Source of the DNA: Gymnogyps californianus
Taxonomy: Eukaryota > Chordata > Aves > Accipitriformes > Cathartidae
Direction of reading: 5' to 3'
DNA: 64,000 nucleotides
Assembly (NCBI RefSeq): GCF_018139145.2
Contig: NC_059473.1
Coordinates: 64,896,707 to 64,960,706, forward strand
The notes beneath the pieces are model-generated. The model was not told the origin of the DNA. It made no database searches and saw nothing but the letters and a program-made list of their open reading frames with translations. Made by a program: the position numbers and the translations under genes. The first letter of the stretch is position 1; every line of letters starts with the position of its first letter. Positions 53,801-62,248 of this stretch are shown in pieces.

Positions 53801-56800
53801 GGGGGGAGGACTCCTCGCACTCCTCCCCTGCTCCAGCGTGGGGTCCCTCCCATGGGAGACAGTCCTCCACAAACTTCTCCAACCTGAGTCCTTCCCACGG
53901 GCTGCAGATCTTCACAAACTGCTCCAGCATGGGTCCCATCCACAGGGTGCAGTCCCTCAGGAACAGACTGCTCCAGAGTGGGTCCCCTGTGGGATCACAA
54001 GTCCTGCCAGCAAACCTGCTCCAGTGTGGGCTCCTCTCTCCACGGGTCCACAGGTCCTGCCAGGAGCTTGCTCCAGTGCGGGCTTCCCACAGAGTCACAG
54101 CATCCTTCGGGCATCCACCTGCTCCAGCGTGGGGTCCTCCATGGGCTGCAGGTGGATATCTGCTCCACCGTGACCTCCATGGGCTGCAGGGGGACAGCCT
54201 GCCTCACCATGGTCTTCACCACGGGCTGCAGGGGAATCTCTGCTCTGGCGCCTGGAGCACCTCCTCCCCCTCCTTCTTCACTGGCCTTGGTGTCTGCAGA
54301 GTTGTTTCTCTCACATCTTCTCACTCCTCTCTCTGGCTGCAATTGCTGCTGCGCAGTAACTTCTTCCCTTTCTTAAATATGTTCTCCCAGAGGCGCTACG
54401 ACCGTCGCTGATGGGCTCGGCCTTGGCCAGCGGCAGGTCCGTCTTGGAGCCGGCTGGCACTGGCTCCATCGGACATGGGGGAAGCTTCTGGCAGCTTCTC
54501 ACAGACACCTCCCCTATAGCCCCCCTTCTACCAAAACCTTGCCACGCAAACCCAATACAGCATCCCTCAGCCTGAGGACCTACCTGCCCCTGGACTGTAG
54601 GCTCAGAAAACCACTAGTTCTTGGCTGGCTCCATTAGGATTTCACTCCTGGATCCCTTTCTGGTGCAGGACTCGTGACTTGCAGTGGAAAAGCTGGGAAC
54701 TGACAGGTGGGGAGGATTAGCTGGAGACAACTGCAACAGTGTGAAAAATGCTTGGTTTTGCTCCATGAAAGAATATGCAACAAAACCAGACACAGGTAGA
54801 AATTTGAGGCGCTTGTGACACCCGGTGCCTTCACACAAACCAGTAACAATGGCTACTCACGGTTTTCATCCAGAGTGACCGCAAGCAAAATAAATCAATA
54901 GGTTCATGCTAAATGGGTCAATATGGCCTCATCAATTCTTTCATAAGGAGTATTATAAAAAGCAAAACCACTCCTTTTTCAAATTATGGGCACGCACAAT
55001 AAGTGAGCCAAGAATAACAGCCTAGCTTCTTTCTAACTTCTCCAGTGCATTAGGGGCTCTATCCTGTAAAAACATGGCAACAGAAAAGAATTATAATATT
55101 TGAAAATTAAAAAAGACATGTTTTCTTCCTTTGCAGAGCTCATTGGCTTGTCCTGGGTGTGCTTCATTTACACGATAATGAGCCTAGCATCCCTGGCTTT
55201 TGTTATTGTGTTTATACCAGAGACAAAAGGATGCTCTTTGGAGCAAATATCCATGGAACTAGCTAAACAGTAAGTACCGAGCGAGCCTGTGACCACATCC
55301 CCCAAGTGCCAGAGGGACAAAGCCTTTCAATGCCGCATGCTAAAAAAAAGGAAACGGCATTGTTTTCTTCTGGAAAAATCAGATTCTGTCAAGGCTTGAG
55401 CTTGTACATGTTGATCTCAGTGGCCAAGCAAACATTTTGCTGGTGCTGAAGGACTGGCCGTAAAGGGATGGTGGTTTCCAGCACCCCTGTGAGGAACATC
55501 TGCAGCCCGACCTGGGTCCCTACCACTTTTGCTGACTGGCATTCCCGGAGAGGAGGGCAACTGTTCTCACATTTAGGGCTGTGTGTCTTGGCTTGCATGC
55601 AGAAAAAGGGAAGGAGAGAGGCCCTGTCTCAAATACTTCAAGGCTCCATGTGAGTTTTGATAGCTCTTCTAGATGGGCATTTTTTTGTGCAGTTACTGAG
55701 TCTGTGGCTCTAGTAGACTCTATGAGCTCATATGCAAAAAAGGTTCTTCCAGCATGAGTTTTGTGTCCCCACCTCACCACATAAAAAGGGTAGAAGAGCA
55801 ATGAGAGGGAGTGTTGGTGACGTGAATGTCATGTGCCTGCTCCTTTAGTATGACACATTCTGACTGGTTTTGTGTCTTTGACTCTACCTGTCTCTTCTCA
55901 ACCCGCAGCAGTAGAGTGTTCCTCGGAGTTACGTATGTTCAACAAAAGTAGCACGTCAATTTGGAGAACAGAATTAAACAGTCTGCTGATACACATGCTG
56001 TTTACTTACAATCTCCAAAAGCTCGTGTCATTGACCATAAATTAACTGGCAATTTTTACTACCAATTTGCTACTGCCCCCATTATTTTCAGGTTTTTTTG
56101 GCCATAAAAAATTGTAGAAAAAACTAAGCAGCCCTGGTTTTTAAAATGCAACACTCTCCTGATCTGTTCAAAGAGCTGCTCTACAGCAGCTACTTGCTTT
56201 TTTGGACTCTTCTCAGAAGTTATCAGCATACTGAATAAAAGGATAAAGAAATGATAGGGAAAACGATTTAGTGGACAAAATTTTTGCAGGGCTGATGGCT
56301 TGGGGTGAGAGTCAGGCCTCAGCACAGCTGGTGGCATGCTGCTGCAGGCAAGGCAGCATCCCCCAGTTCATCCGCACACCCAGGCTTGACAGGGCAATGC
56401 AGACTCCTTCACTCTCTCCCTGCTGACAGCTCGGCAAGACGAATGACACCCAGAGAAAGAGGCTTGAAGGCAAAGGTAGAAATATTCAAACTGAAAATGA
56501 GACACATATACTTTCTGACAGTGGAGGCAGCTAACGTGTGAACAGCCTAGTGCAATGGGTCATCCTGTCTTCGGGATTTTTAGATTACCAGAGAGTATTT
56601 TTTCTAAAGGGTACGCTGCAACTCAGCCAGGCTCGAAGGAGGTTGTTTATGGGCTAACTAAGAGCAGTTAACCCAGTGCAGAAAGCCCGGATCGAACTGT
56701 GCGGCCGGAGACCCCGGGCTCTCCCCGGCAGCGGTCACTGCTTCACGGACTGAGAAGTTGGCGTTTCTGGTCCGCCCTGCGCTGCCTCCCCCCGCCCGCC

Positions 56801-57272
56801 CTCCCCTCCCTCCTCTGTGAGGAAAGGCACAAAATCCACGCGGGAGCCGGCGGCGGGGGGAGCCGGAACCGGAGCCGGAGCCGGAGCGGGGGAGCCGGCG
56901 GCGGCGGGGGGAGGCGGCGGCGGCCGCCCCGGGAGGCGCGTGCGGCGGGGCCGCCCCGCGCGGGCAGGCGGGGAAGCACCGCGGGCCGCCGGAGCATCCC
57001 CGGGGCCGGGGGCGTTCTGGTGGTTTGCCGGGGTGCGCTCAGCCTGCAGAGCCGTCCTGCCGGACACCCGTGCCCTTAGCGGCAGGCGTCTGTAGCAGGG
57101 AGAGCGCTCTGCCAGCCGTGTTCAATGGCAAACCTCTGTGGTGGGTTTTTGGTTTTTTTTTTTTTGCTCCTCCAGGAAATACGTGAAGACCCCCTTGTGC
57201 TGGATGAGCCAGCGCAGAGAGAAACTGGTGCCAGTGGAACTTGTCAAGAGAGAGAAAGAGCAGCTCTACTAG
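23698..57272 (+). CDS. SLC2A12: SLC2A12 (GLUT12) gene, complete coding region in five exons
   Basis: Facilitative hexose transporter of the plasma membrane and endomembranes, class III GLUT, major facilitator superfamily with 12 membrane segments. Seen: exons 23698-23830, 31529-32851, 51646-51768, 55137-55269 and 57176-57272 join in phase at GT-AG introns into 602 codons. Motifs in order: GGxxxDRxGRR (107-117), VGR (145-147), EIAPQHRRG (167-175), PPSPRFL (228-234), [11 protein letters not shown] (300-310), a large exofacial loop between segments 9 and 10 with sequons N381, N401, N407 and N440, GPMSW (484-488), [10 protein letters not shown] (493-502) and PETKG (554-558). Known: birds lack GLUT4, and GLUT12 has been proposed as an insulin-responsive transporter in chicken. 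The large exofacial loop and both tails diverge most from human GLUT12; the core is near identical from memory. Introns are about 7.7, 18.8, 3.4 and 1.9 kb. Confidence 0.97.
23831..31528 (+). other. SLC2A12: SLC2A12 intron 1 (7.7 kb)
   Basis: Donor CAG|GTAAAG, acceptor TCTTATTTCAG. Contains the long CR1 remnant (27950-29020) and, 0.5 kb before exon 2, a minus-strand open segment (30728-31033). The rest is unrecognised unique sequence. Confidence 0.85.
27950..29020 (+). mobile_element. Old CR1 LINE fragment, RT C-terminus through 3' end
   Basis: Recognised by memory alignment to CR1. Near 27965-28010 a TTTGTCAATTGCCTGGAAGA stretch resembles the RT FIxxLE...FADD region. From 28300 to 28470, ACAAATGTAAAGTG and GTTGTCCTGGAGGATAACCAGCAG correspond to the C(K)V and DN(Q) stretch downstream. 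From 28600 to 28720 lies the TTAAGTAGCTTATCAAGGAGAG region, and at 28978-29015 the 3' end GACTGGATGACCACAATGG. It is heavily mutated, with frameshifts throughout and probable indels at 28060-28290. The age suggests insertion before modern bird lineages split. It lies in SLC2A12 intron 1. Confidence 0.7.
31529..32851 (+). CDS. SLC2A12: SLC2A12 coding exon 2 (residues 45-485), main transporter body
   Basis: This large exon encodes membrane segments 1 to about 10, including the first MFS signature ([11 protein letters not shown]), the E-x6-R type motif [16 protein letters not shown] at the end of segment 6, the central cytoplasmic loop and the sugar-contacting [11 protein letters not shown] of segment 7. 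The acceptor is TTATTTCAG before GC-TGT-GGA and the donor is CCAA|GTAAGTG, giving 1323 bases in phase 1-1. The reading frame stays open on both sides of the exon (31396 to 33030), but those flanks are intronic: they do not match GLUT12 and they lie beyond good splice sites. The exofacial loop (residues about 375-458) differs most from human and carries four N-glycosylation sequons. Confidence 0.97.
33560..33587 (+). repeat. (TTTTG)5 microsatellite
   Basis: Five pentamers TTTTG plus a partial unit, in SLC2A12 intron 2 about 700 bases after exon 2. Confidence 0.9.
39285..39385 (+). mobile_element. CR1 LINE 3' tail with degenerate terminal repeats
   Basis: GGACTACATGATCATTGTAG followed by TCTCTTCCAACTATTCTATT is the CR1 3' end (compare GGACTAGATGATCTCC and CTTCCAACC), followed by a tail that has turned into TCTAG pentamers at 39360-39381. 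It lies in SLC2A12 intron 2. The upstream boundary is uncertain. Confidence 0.7.
40663..41274 (-). mobile_element. Solo LTR, family A, copy 3, inside SLC2A12 intron 2
   Basis: A 612-base LTR in reverse orientation: the + strand begins TGTCGTGGCTTAACCCC and ends CCAAAACCAGGCCA. Perfect 5-bp duplications TTTGG are at 40658-40662 and 41275-41279. The TATA box reads TTTATATA at 41006-41013 on the + strand, and an interrupted AAT-rich tract lies at about 40826-40870. It is antisense to SLC2A12, the orientation usually tolerated in introns. No internal retroviral sequence remains. Confidence 0.92.
46235..46800 (-). mobile_element. Old CR1 LINE 3' fragment, antisense to SLC2A12
   Basis: On the minus strand the order is: a segment resembling AGACTAGGACTTTTTAGCTTAG (46720-46745 region), the frame-broken region ending in a GGAACTCA-like block near 46545-46556, and the 3' end at 46240-46320 whose complement includes GCTATTGTCGGAGGCAGGGTA and GGCCCTTTTG. 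This order matches the CR1 3' region remembered from birds, crocodiles and turtles. Divergence is high. It lies in SLC2A12 intron 2. Confidence 0.6.
48758..48772 (+). repeat. G15 homopolymer
   Basis: Fifteen G in SLC2A12 intron 2 with no other repeat structure nearby. Confidence 0.85.
50413..50442 (+). repeat. (AAAC)n microsatellite
   Basis: A short A-rich run with five AAAC-type units in SLC2A12 intron 2. Confidence 0.85.
51646..51768 (+). CDS. SLC2A12: SLC2A12 coding exon 3 (residues 486-526)
   Basis: A 123-base exon between TTCTATTTCAG and G|GTAAGA. It completes codon 486 (Met), then encodes [12 protein letters not shown] and [15 protein letters not shown], the segment 10-11 region with the second E-x6-R/GRR-type motif. 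Near identity to human GLUT12 outside the first full codon makes the assignment secure. Position 487 is Ser (TCC), where human GLUT12 and most GLUTs have the Pro of GPxPW. It lies 18.8 kb downstream of exon 2, with a solo LTR in the next intron. Confidence 0.97.
53411..54559 (-). mobile_element. Solo LTR, family B (1.15 kb) with internal minisatellite, in SLC2A12 intron 3
   Basis: Bounded by TGTGGTGGGTTGACCC at left and AAACCCAATACA at right, with perfect 5-bp duplications GCATC at 53406-53410 and 54560-54564. Read on the minus strand it begins TGTATTGGGTTTG, which from memory is the start of a common avian LTR; it then has a TATTTAA element near 54373 and AATAAA near 53600, so minus is the likely orientation. 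The middle holds about eight diverged tandem units. The longest open frame (+ strand, 53746-54411) is a by-product of those repeats and is not a gene. Confidence 0.88.
53829..54240. repeat. Diverged minisatellite within the family B LTR
   Basis: About eight units of 41-51 bases, each starting with a variant of CTGCTCCAGCGTGGG followed by a CCATGGG- or CCACGGG-like block and GCTGCAG. Unit starts lie near 53830, 53874, 53920, 53970, 54018, 54070, 54120 and 54161. Unit length and sequence vary, so this is an old array. Confidence 0.8.
55137..55269 (+). CDS. SLC2A12: SLC2A12 coding exon 4 (residues 527-570)
   Basis: A 133-base exon between CCTTTGCAG and AAACA|GTAAGT. It encodes the last membrane segments ([15 protein letters not shown] onward) and the cytoplasmic signature [17 protein letters not shown] found just after segment 12 of sugar transporters. 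The incoming phase is 1 and the outgoing phase is 2, which fits exon 5 exactly (CA + G = Gln571). Ser532 stands where I recall Pro in human. Confidence 0.97.
55270..57175 (+). other. SLC2A12: SLC2A12 intron 4 (1.9 kb)
   Basis: Donor ACA|GTAAGT; acceptor CTCCTCCAG preceded by a 13-base T run. The 3' quarter is the CpG island; the remainder is unique sequence. Confidence 0.9.
56690..57080. promoter_or_regulatory. CpG island in SLC2A12 intron 4
   Basis: A sharply bounded GC-rich block with more than 30 CpG in about 155 bases around 56840-57000, including GGAGCC and GGCGGC runs. It ends about 95 bases before the last coding exon. Surrounding intron sequence is ordinary AT-leaning DNA. Frames are open on both strands, but their low-complexity Arg/Gly/Pro products are what GC-rich DNA gives and look unselected. 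It could be an internal or antisense promoter or an unmethylated regulatory block. No known gene start of the SGK1-SLC2A12-TBPL1 neighbourhood is expected here. Confidence 0.75.
57176..57272 (+). CDS. SLC2A12: SLC2A12 coding exon 5 with stop codon (residues 571-602)
   Basis: The terminal coding exon follows a long T tract and CTCCTCCAG. It encodes the C-terminal cytoplasmic tail, starting [12 protein letters not shown] and ending KREKEQLY before TAG at 57270-57272. The tail aligns with the human [20 protein letters not shown] region, so both exon and frame are secure. The human protein continues from EQLL for a further 18 residues, whereas here the frame stops at EQLY. The 13 codons after the TAG stay open to TAA at 57312-57314 and end GNQSSLHQKTD, which resembles the human end GQSRQLSPET. 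Confidence 0.93.
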
Positions 57273-59535
57273 ACTCAGGGCAATCAAAGCAGCCTTCACC
57301 AAAAGACTGATTAAAAAAAAAAAAAATTCAGCGATGCTCACACTCTGATGGGACACATGGTATCTTTATTATACACACGATATTCTCTCTTTCATTTCTT
57401 AGTAGAGCTTCTTTCAGTGGCAGTTTACAGCCAACATTAAAGATTGTTGTAGTTTATAACTCACTGGAAATCTAGGCTCCGTCTGTTTCAAACAACCATC
57501 CCTCACCTCCCCTGAGGTTACTCACCTCTTACATACAGGAGGTGAATGGAAACTGGAACATTGTGCACAATTCTAGTTATCCACATTCAACAAGAGTTCA
57601 GCCTGGAAGAGGTGCAAAGAACAACTGGGGTGCCAAGGAGAAGGAAGAGTCTCACAGGAGGAGCCCACCAAAGAAAGGTCTGTTTAGCCTAGCAAAAAAG
57701 GGGCTGAAAAGGGTTAACACATCTCTGTCAGTACGTTAGGGAAGACAACACTATGGAGCAAAAATGGACAACTATGGAGTGTAAAGGGTGATGTTAGAGC
57801 AGAACAACTGGGTATGAACTGTTAACGAATTAATTTAGGCTTCAGCTTAACAAGACTTGAAAAAGGATCTTGTTCATCAGAACTTATTTATTTATAACAC
57901 AGAGCATGCGCAGCATATAAGAGGAACTTTACATACAGTTTCCTGGGAGGGCCAGGATTCAGTGACCTAGGAAATACTCCTCAGAAAACACAGTCAAATT
58001 GTTTAATGGGGGGACATTTGCATAATCAATTACTCTAGATTGACAATGGCCTTACAGAGGAGAAGATAGGATTTCTTTGGCTTCCCAGTCCCAGGAAAGT
58101 CGGAAGCTGGAGGTACCAGAGTTGATGCCAAAATAATTTTATTTCTCAACACAGGGCACACTAGACTTTGACTTTGGGATTCAGAAAGCGAGAATTGTGT
58201 GGTACAGGGCAGCACAAAGGGAGTTCAGAAACCATAATCACTGCAAATCATAAATTACGTCCAATTCTTGGTTATTGCCTAGCAAGTGTATCCTGAAGTA
58301 CTCAACAAGCCTCTACAAATGGTTATCTATATGGCTCCCATAAAAGAACATAGGTCTTTTTTTTTCTTAGAAGGTTAATAGATTTTGTTAGAATCATCAG
58401 TAGATAAATATTTATTAACAGATTAATAAATGGTTCTTTGTTTAAAGAAAAAAGCATGCTTTAAAAGCACGCTGGCTGTCTCAGCAGCCACACAGTGGCA
58501 TTTCTTCCAGCATTTAATTGAGGAAGCAAGACTGACACTGTCAGCTGGAGTGCAGATACTACTTTGAACTAAGCACATGATCCCACTTTATTTGCTGTCT
58601 CATAGCATTAAAACCACCTGACTGTGTCCTGCACTGAAGGAACAGTAACTTACTGATCTAGGTAAAGTTTTACTTCTGAGCAGAGCGGATCAGTTCTGAT
58701 CAGATTCTCACATGGTCACACTTCTAGATACTGACATCGTAAATTTATAGGAGCACGTCTATTCAGACAGTGAGCATGTCTTCAAAAACTGAAAAGAAAC
58801 TATTGAAGCCAAGGACATGATTTGCCAGAAGCCACTGGAAATTTAGCTGCCTCAAGATGGGAACCTACTGGCCACATCTGTACCACAACTTTCCTGCATG
58901 GTAAGCTTTAAGGGAACCGATATCAAAACCCTGTTGGACTTTTGGTACAAAGGTCAGGTAAATAGTTACCACAATGCAGGATTTTTAACTATGCAGATCC
59001 CATGTCATCTAGAACAAGTGAAAATCTGAATTGCTAGGCCAGTGGCTAGCTGGTCAGCTTATGTCTGCCTTACTTTTTCTGTCCTGACCCTAGAGCCAGC
59101 AGTCCTCACAATAACCTCATGGGTGCCATGAGACCAGGCTGCTTTCAGGGATGCTTATGATGGTATGCATAAGGCTCAGCAAGATGCAGTTTTTGGCATA
59201 CACAACGTACCAAAGATTAAGTAAAATCTTCTCATAAGGGTCCATGTGAGCCCTTTTGATGTAGTCGATAAGCAACGAGAGACCAAGCACACCCAGGACA
59301 CATGGACAGACAGCGGGGCTGTGCATCTGAGACGTAGGTGACTCAGACCGACGGCCCCATCAGAAGCAGTAAGCTCAAAAGCCTTTTGCTCTCATTCCCT
59401 ACGGGGAATCGGCAGGTTCCCATCCCAAGCTAAAATTCCACCCTGGATCTCAAGTGCTTCCACCTTTCCCACAGACATGGAAAACTTTGGTCCTGTTACT
59501 TCAAATTTTCCAATAAAAATTGAAGACCTGCTTAG
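57273..59535 (+). other. SLC2A12: Probable SLC2A12 3' UTR with candidate poly(A) signals
   Basis: Sequence after the stop codon has no recognisable coding content. Candidate AATAAA signals are at 58425-58430, followed by a T/G-rich stretch, and at 59512-59517, followed within about 25 bases by TTTTGTTTGAGG. ATTAAA also occurs soon after the stop, near the A tract at 57313. The true end cannot be chosen without transcript data, so the stated end is only the most distal good signal. Confidence 0.35.
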
Positions 59536-61529
59536 AATTTTGTTTGAGGTCTACAGTTCCAATATCGACCACAAGAGGCTAGGAGAAAGGGTCCCTTTGC
59601 CCCTGCATGGGAGAGAGCCCATAGCAAAGAGCCTCTTTGCGTTTCCCTGACCTCAGCAGTAACAGTTTACTCCACGCTGCAGCAGCAGGAATTGGCAAAG
59701 GTAAGAGTATCCCTGTACCTTCTACAAGTAGTCAGAAAAAGGATGCAAAATGCATTAGAGCTCAGCCACGTAAAAGTTTCATAGCAGTGTGAAACGGGGA
59801 GAGCTGGAGAGCTGGGTTTGGAGCAGTGGGAGAGAAGCCATGGATGAGGAGGGTACAGGAAATGCCAGGGGAGATGAAGTCAGAGATTGACTCCGGCGGT
59901 GGGGGGAAAGGGGTAACTGAAGTTTTTAAGCATAGATGTTTCATGCATAGAAGGTTGAATTTTTTACCTTAAATTTTCACAATTAACTTGGAGGTGTGAG
60001 GAATTCAAGAACCAGAACGTGGCCAAAACCTACAAGATTTGGTGGGTTTTATTTGGTTTTTGGTTTTGTTTTGTTGGGTTTTTTTAATTTGGAATGCTCA
60101 GTTCAGCATCCCTATTTTTGCACTTTTGGGATCAGCTCACATTGTGATACATAGCCTGAATTTCATTTTTTTTTAACCATAGTATGCTCAAGCAAAGAAT
60201 AGTTTTGAAAAATATCAATGCCTTCTTGCTAGACAAAACAACACATTCGATTACTGAAATGAAAAGAATAAAAAAATATGGGATACATGATCAGTGCCAC
60301 ATGTTGCCTAATAAGTATATGTCAAGCCTGGAAGCCTGGCAAGCATTTATGGGAGAAAAGCAAAAGATCAAGAAGAACTCTCAAGCACCAGCAAAGGGCT
60401 GCAGGCTGGACCTGCTAATACTGTAAAGCTTTTTTCTTAGGTCAACAGTGATACTTTCTTTTTATAAAACCTACAAATTCCACTGTCAGTTCTGAACACT
60501 TGTAAAATGATCTTGTCAACAGAGTCTGAACCCACCATTTTCTGGGTTTCCGCATGTTAGTACCTTCCCCAGTTTTTTAGGATTGATGTCTACTGAAATC
60601 TCTCCACTTGCTTCATATTTAGGCTGGAGGACGGTTATCAGTATCATGTGTTCTACTAAATCAGCTTCAGAACAAGAAATATTAAGGTGACTCTGGGTAG
60701 TCTTCCAAATATGTTGTTAGTTTATCAACATCATTCTTATACTAACAAGTGCCGGACATGAAATCAAGTAATATAATGTATTTTTAGTAAGACTATATTG
60801 CAGGAAATTCATCCATTTCCTCATCTGTGACTTTACCAGATAGTGGATTACCCACATTTCCAATAGGATCCCCATTTGCTCTGGCTGGTACTGCTTTCTG
60901 ATAGTAGCCTCTAGATAGCAGACCTTTGCACGTGCAATCCAAGCCCATACCGGCTTATAATTTCTATTACATCACGTTTAGTGAAAGGGGCTTCTGCAAA
61001 ATCGTTCTCAGCATCGCAGCTTCCCAAACAAACCCCTGCTGTAACAAATTTTGTGAATGTTCCTACAAAAATAAATTTAACTCAGAAAATACCATAGAAA
61101 TTGTCTCCCCACCTTACAGGTTTTGGGTTCATTGCGAGCTTTTCTAAACTTTCCCCATGCACACTTATTTAGTGCAAAAACAAGTAAGTAAAAATACCAT
61201 CTTTCTGAAGAAGGCATAGTTCCAACACTGGTTTAACTGCAGAGACCCTAATAGCTTCAGATATCTCCAAATGGTGATGATGCTGTAGTCAAGGGCTTTT
61301 TAAATCATTATAGCTATAGTCTTAATTGTAGTCCTACAGACTTAGCTCTGTATAGCCCTATAAATGTAGCCCTAATTGTACTGGTCATTATAACAAAGCG
61401 TGCACATCTGATGACACAGAACTGGCAGTCACAGCCTCATCAACTATGAAAATACAAGGGAAAAAAGGGACACGTCTTAGAAATCACATCCCTGGGTCTC
61501 TGAAGCACTCCACAAAAAAAATTGTCCCA

Positions 61530-61860
61530 GATCTAAAATTATTCAGTATCTTCATTAATGGACTGGATTACAGAACAGAATATGCTTATTAAATTTGCAG
61601 GCAATACTAAACTGGCAGAGACTGCGTTGGAATTCAGAGCTTCACAAATCCATGAGAAAGGTCTGAAAAAAGCAGGACACAATTCTGAAAGCGTAAGTGC
61701 AGATTTCTCTGGTAACGCTAATTGCAAGTCAGAGAATGATAAAATGGAGCTAGAGACTGCAGGAAAAGATCTAGTGGCTATGACAACTTACAAGCTAGCA
61801 ATGAGTCAGAGTTATCATTCTACTGCAAAAAGGAGCCCTTAGTAGGTTGTATAAATAGAA
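61530..61860 (+). mobile_element. CR1-like LINE reverse-transcriptase remnant
   Basis: TATCTTCATTAATGGACTGG translates near IFINGLD, and KFAGNTKLAETA follows in a shifted frame; these resemble the CR1 RT block IFINDLD...KFADDTKLGG with the catalytic ADD reading AGN. The downstream block GAATTCAGAGCTTCACAAAT and GAGAAAGGTCTGAAAAAAGC matches the next part of CR1. It is inactive: the catalytic Asp residues are lost. Confidence 0.65.
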
Positions 61861-62224
61861 CCAACCCTTCTCTCTAAGGAACGCGAAATAAACTTTTCAT
61901 GGCGCTGCTAGTGCCACAGCTGAGTACTGTGCGGAGTCTTGCATGGGATCCACCCGGAGAATCCAGGGACAGATGAACAGTGCTCTAGAAAACATGGCCA
62001 TTGAGGAAGAGCTGATTGATTGACAGGTAAGTTTACTCCAAAGCACTGCTCCTGACACAGCAGGCGAGAGCTAGCACGCTGGGGCGTGCCGTCTGGCCTA
62101 GTGTCCATGACTGCAGGAGTCGATAGCGAGAGCCAAGGTGGAGGCAGCACAACACGGCAAAGGAAAACAAAGACTAACTCGTGAAGATGGGGGGCGGGGG
62201 GGTGTATATGCATGCATGCAGAAG

Positions 62225-62248
62225 GCAGCAGCAGCAGCAGCAGCAGCA
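62225..62248 (+). repeat. (GCA)8 trinucleotide repeat
   Basis: Eight perfect GCA units in the 3' flank of SLC2A12. On the minus strand it would read Leu, Cys or Ala runs in an open frame (61908-62249), but that frame has no other gene-like feature. Confidence 0.9.

Larger units (their letters stand above)
51769..55136 (+). other. SLC2A12: SLC2A12 intron 3 (3.4 kb)
   Basis: Donor CTG|GTAAGA, acceptor CCTTTGCAG. About one third is the family B solo LTR; the rest is unique AT-leaning sequence. Confidence 0.9.

Noticed and set aside
53746..54411. A 221-codon + strand protein
   Set aside because: It lies wholly inside the family B LTR and its minisatellite; a 129-codon minus frame overlaps it.
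56699..57095. Open frames of 84-126 codons in the intron 4 CpG island
   Set aside because: Arg, Gly, Pro and Ala-rich low-complexity products on both strands are expected from GGC/GGAGCC-rich DNA.
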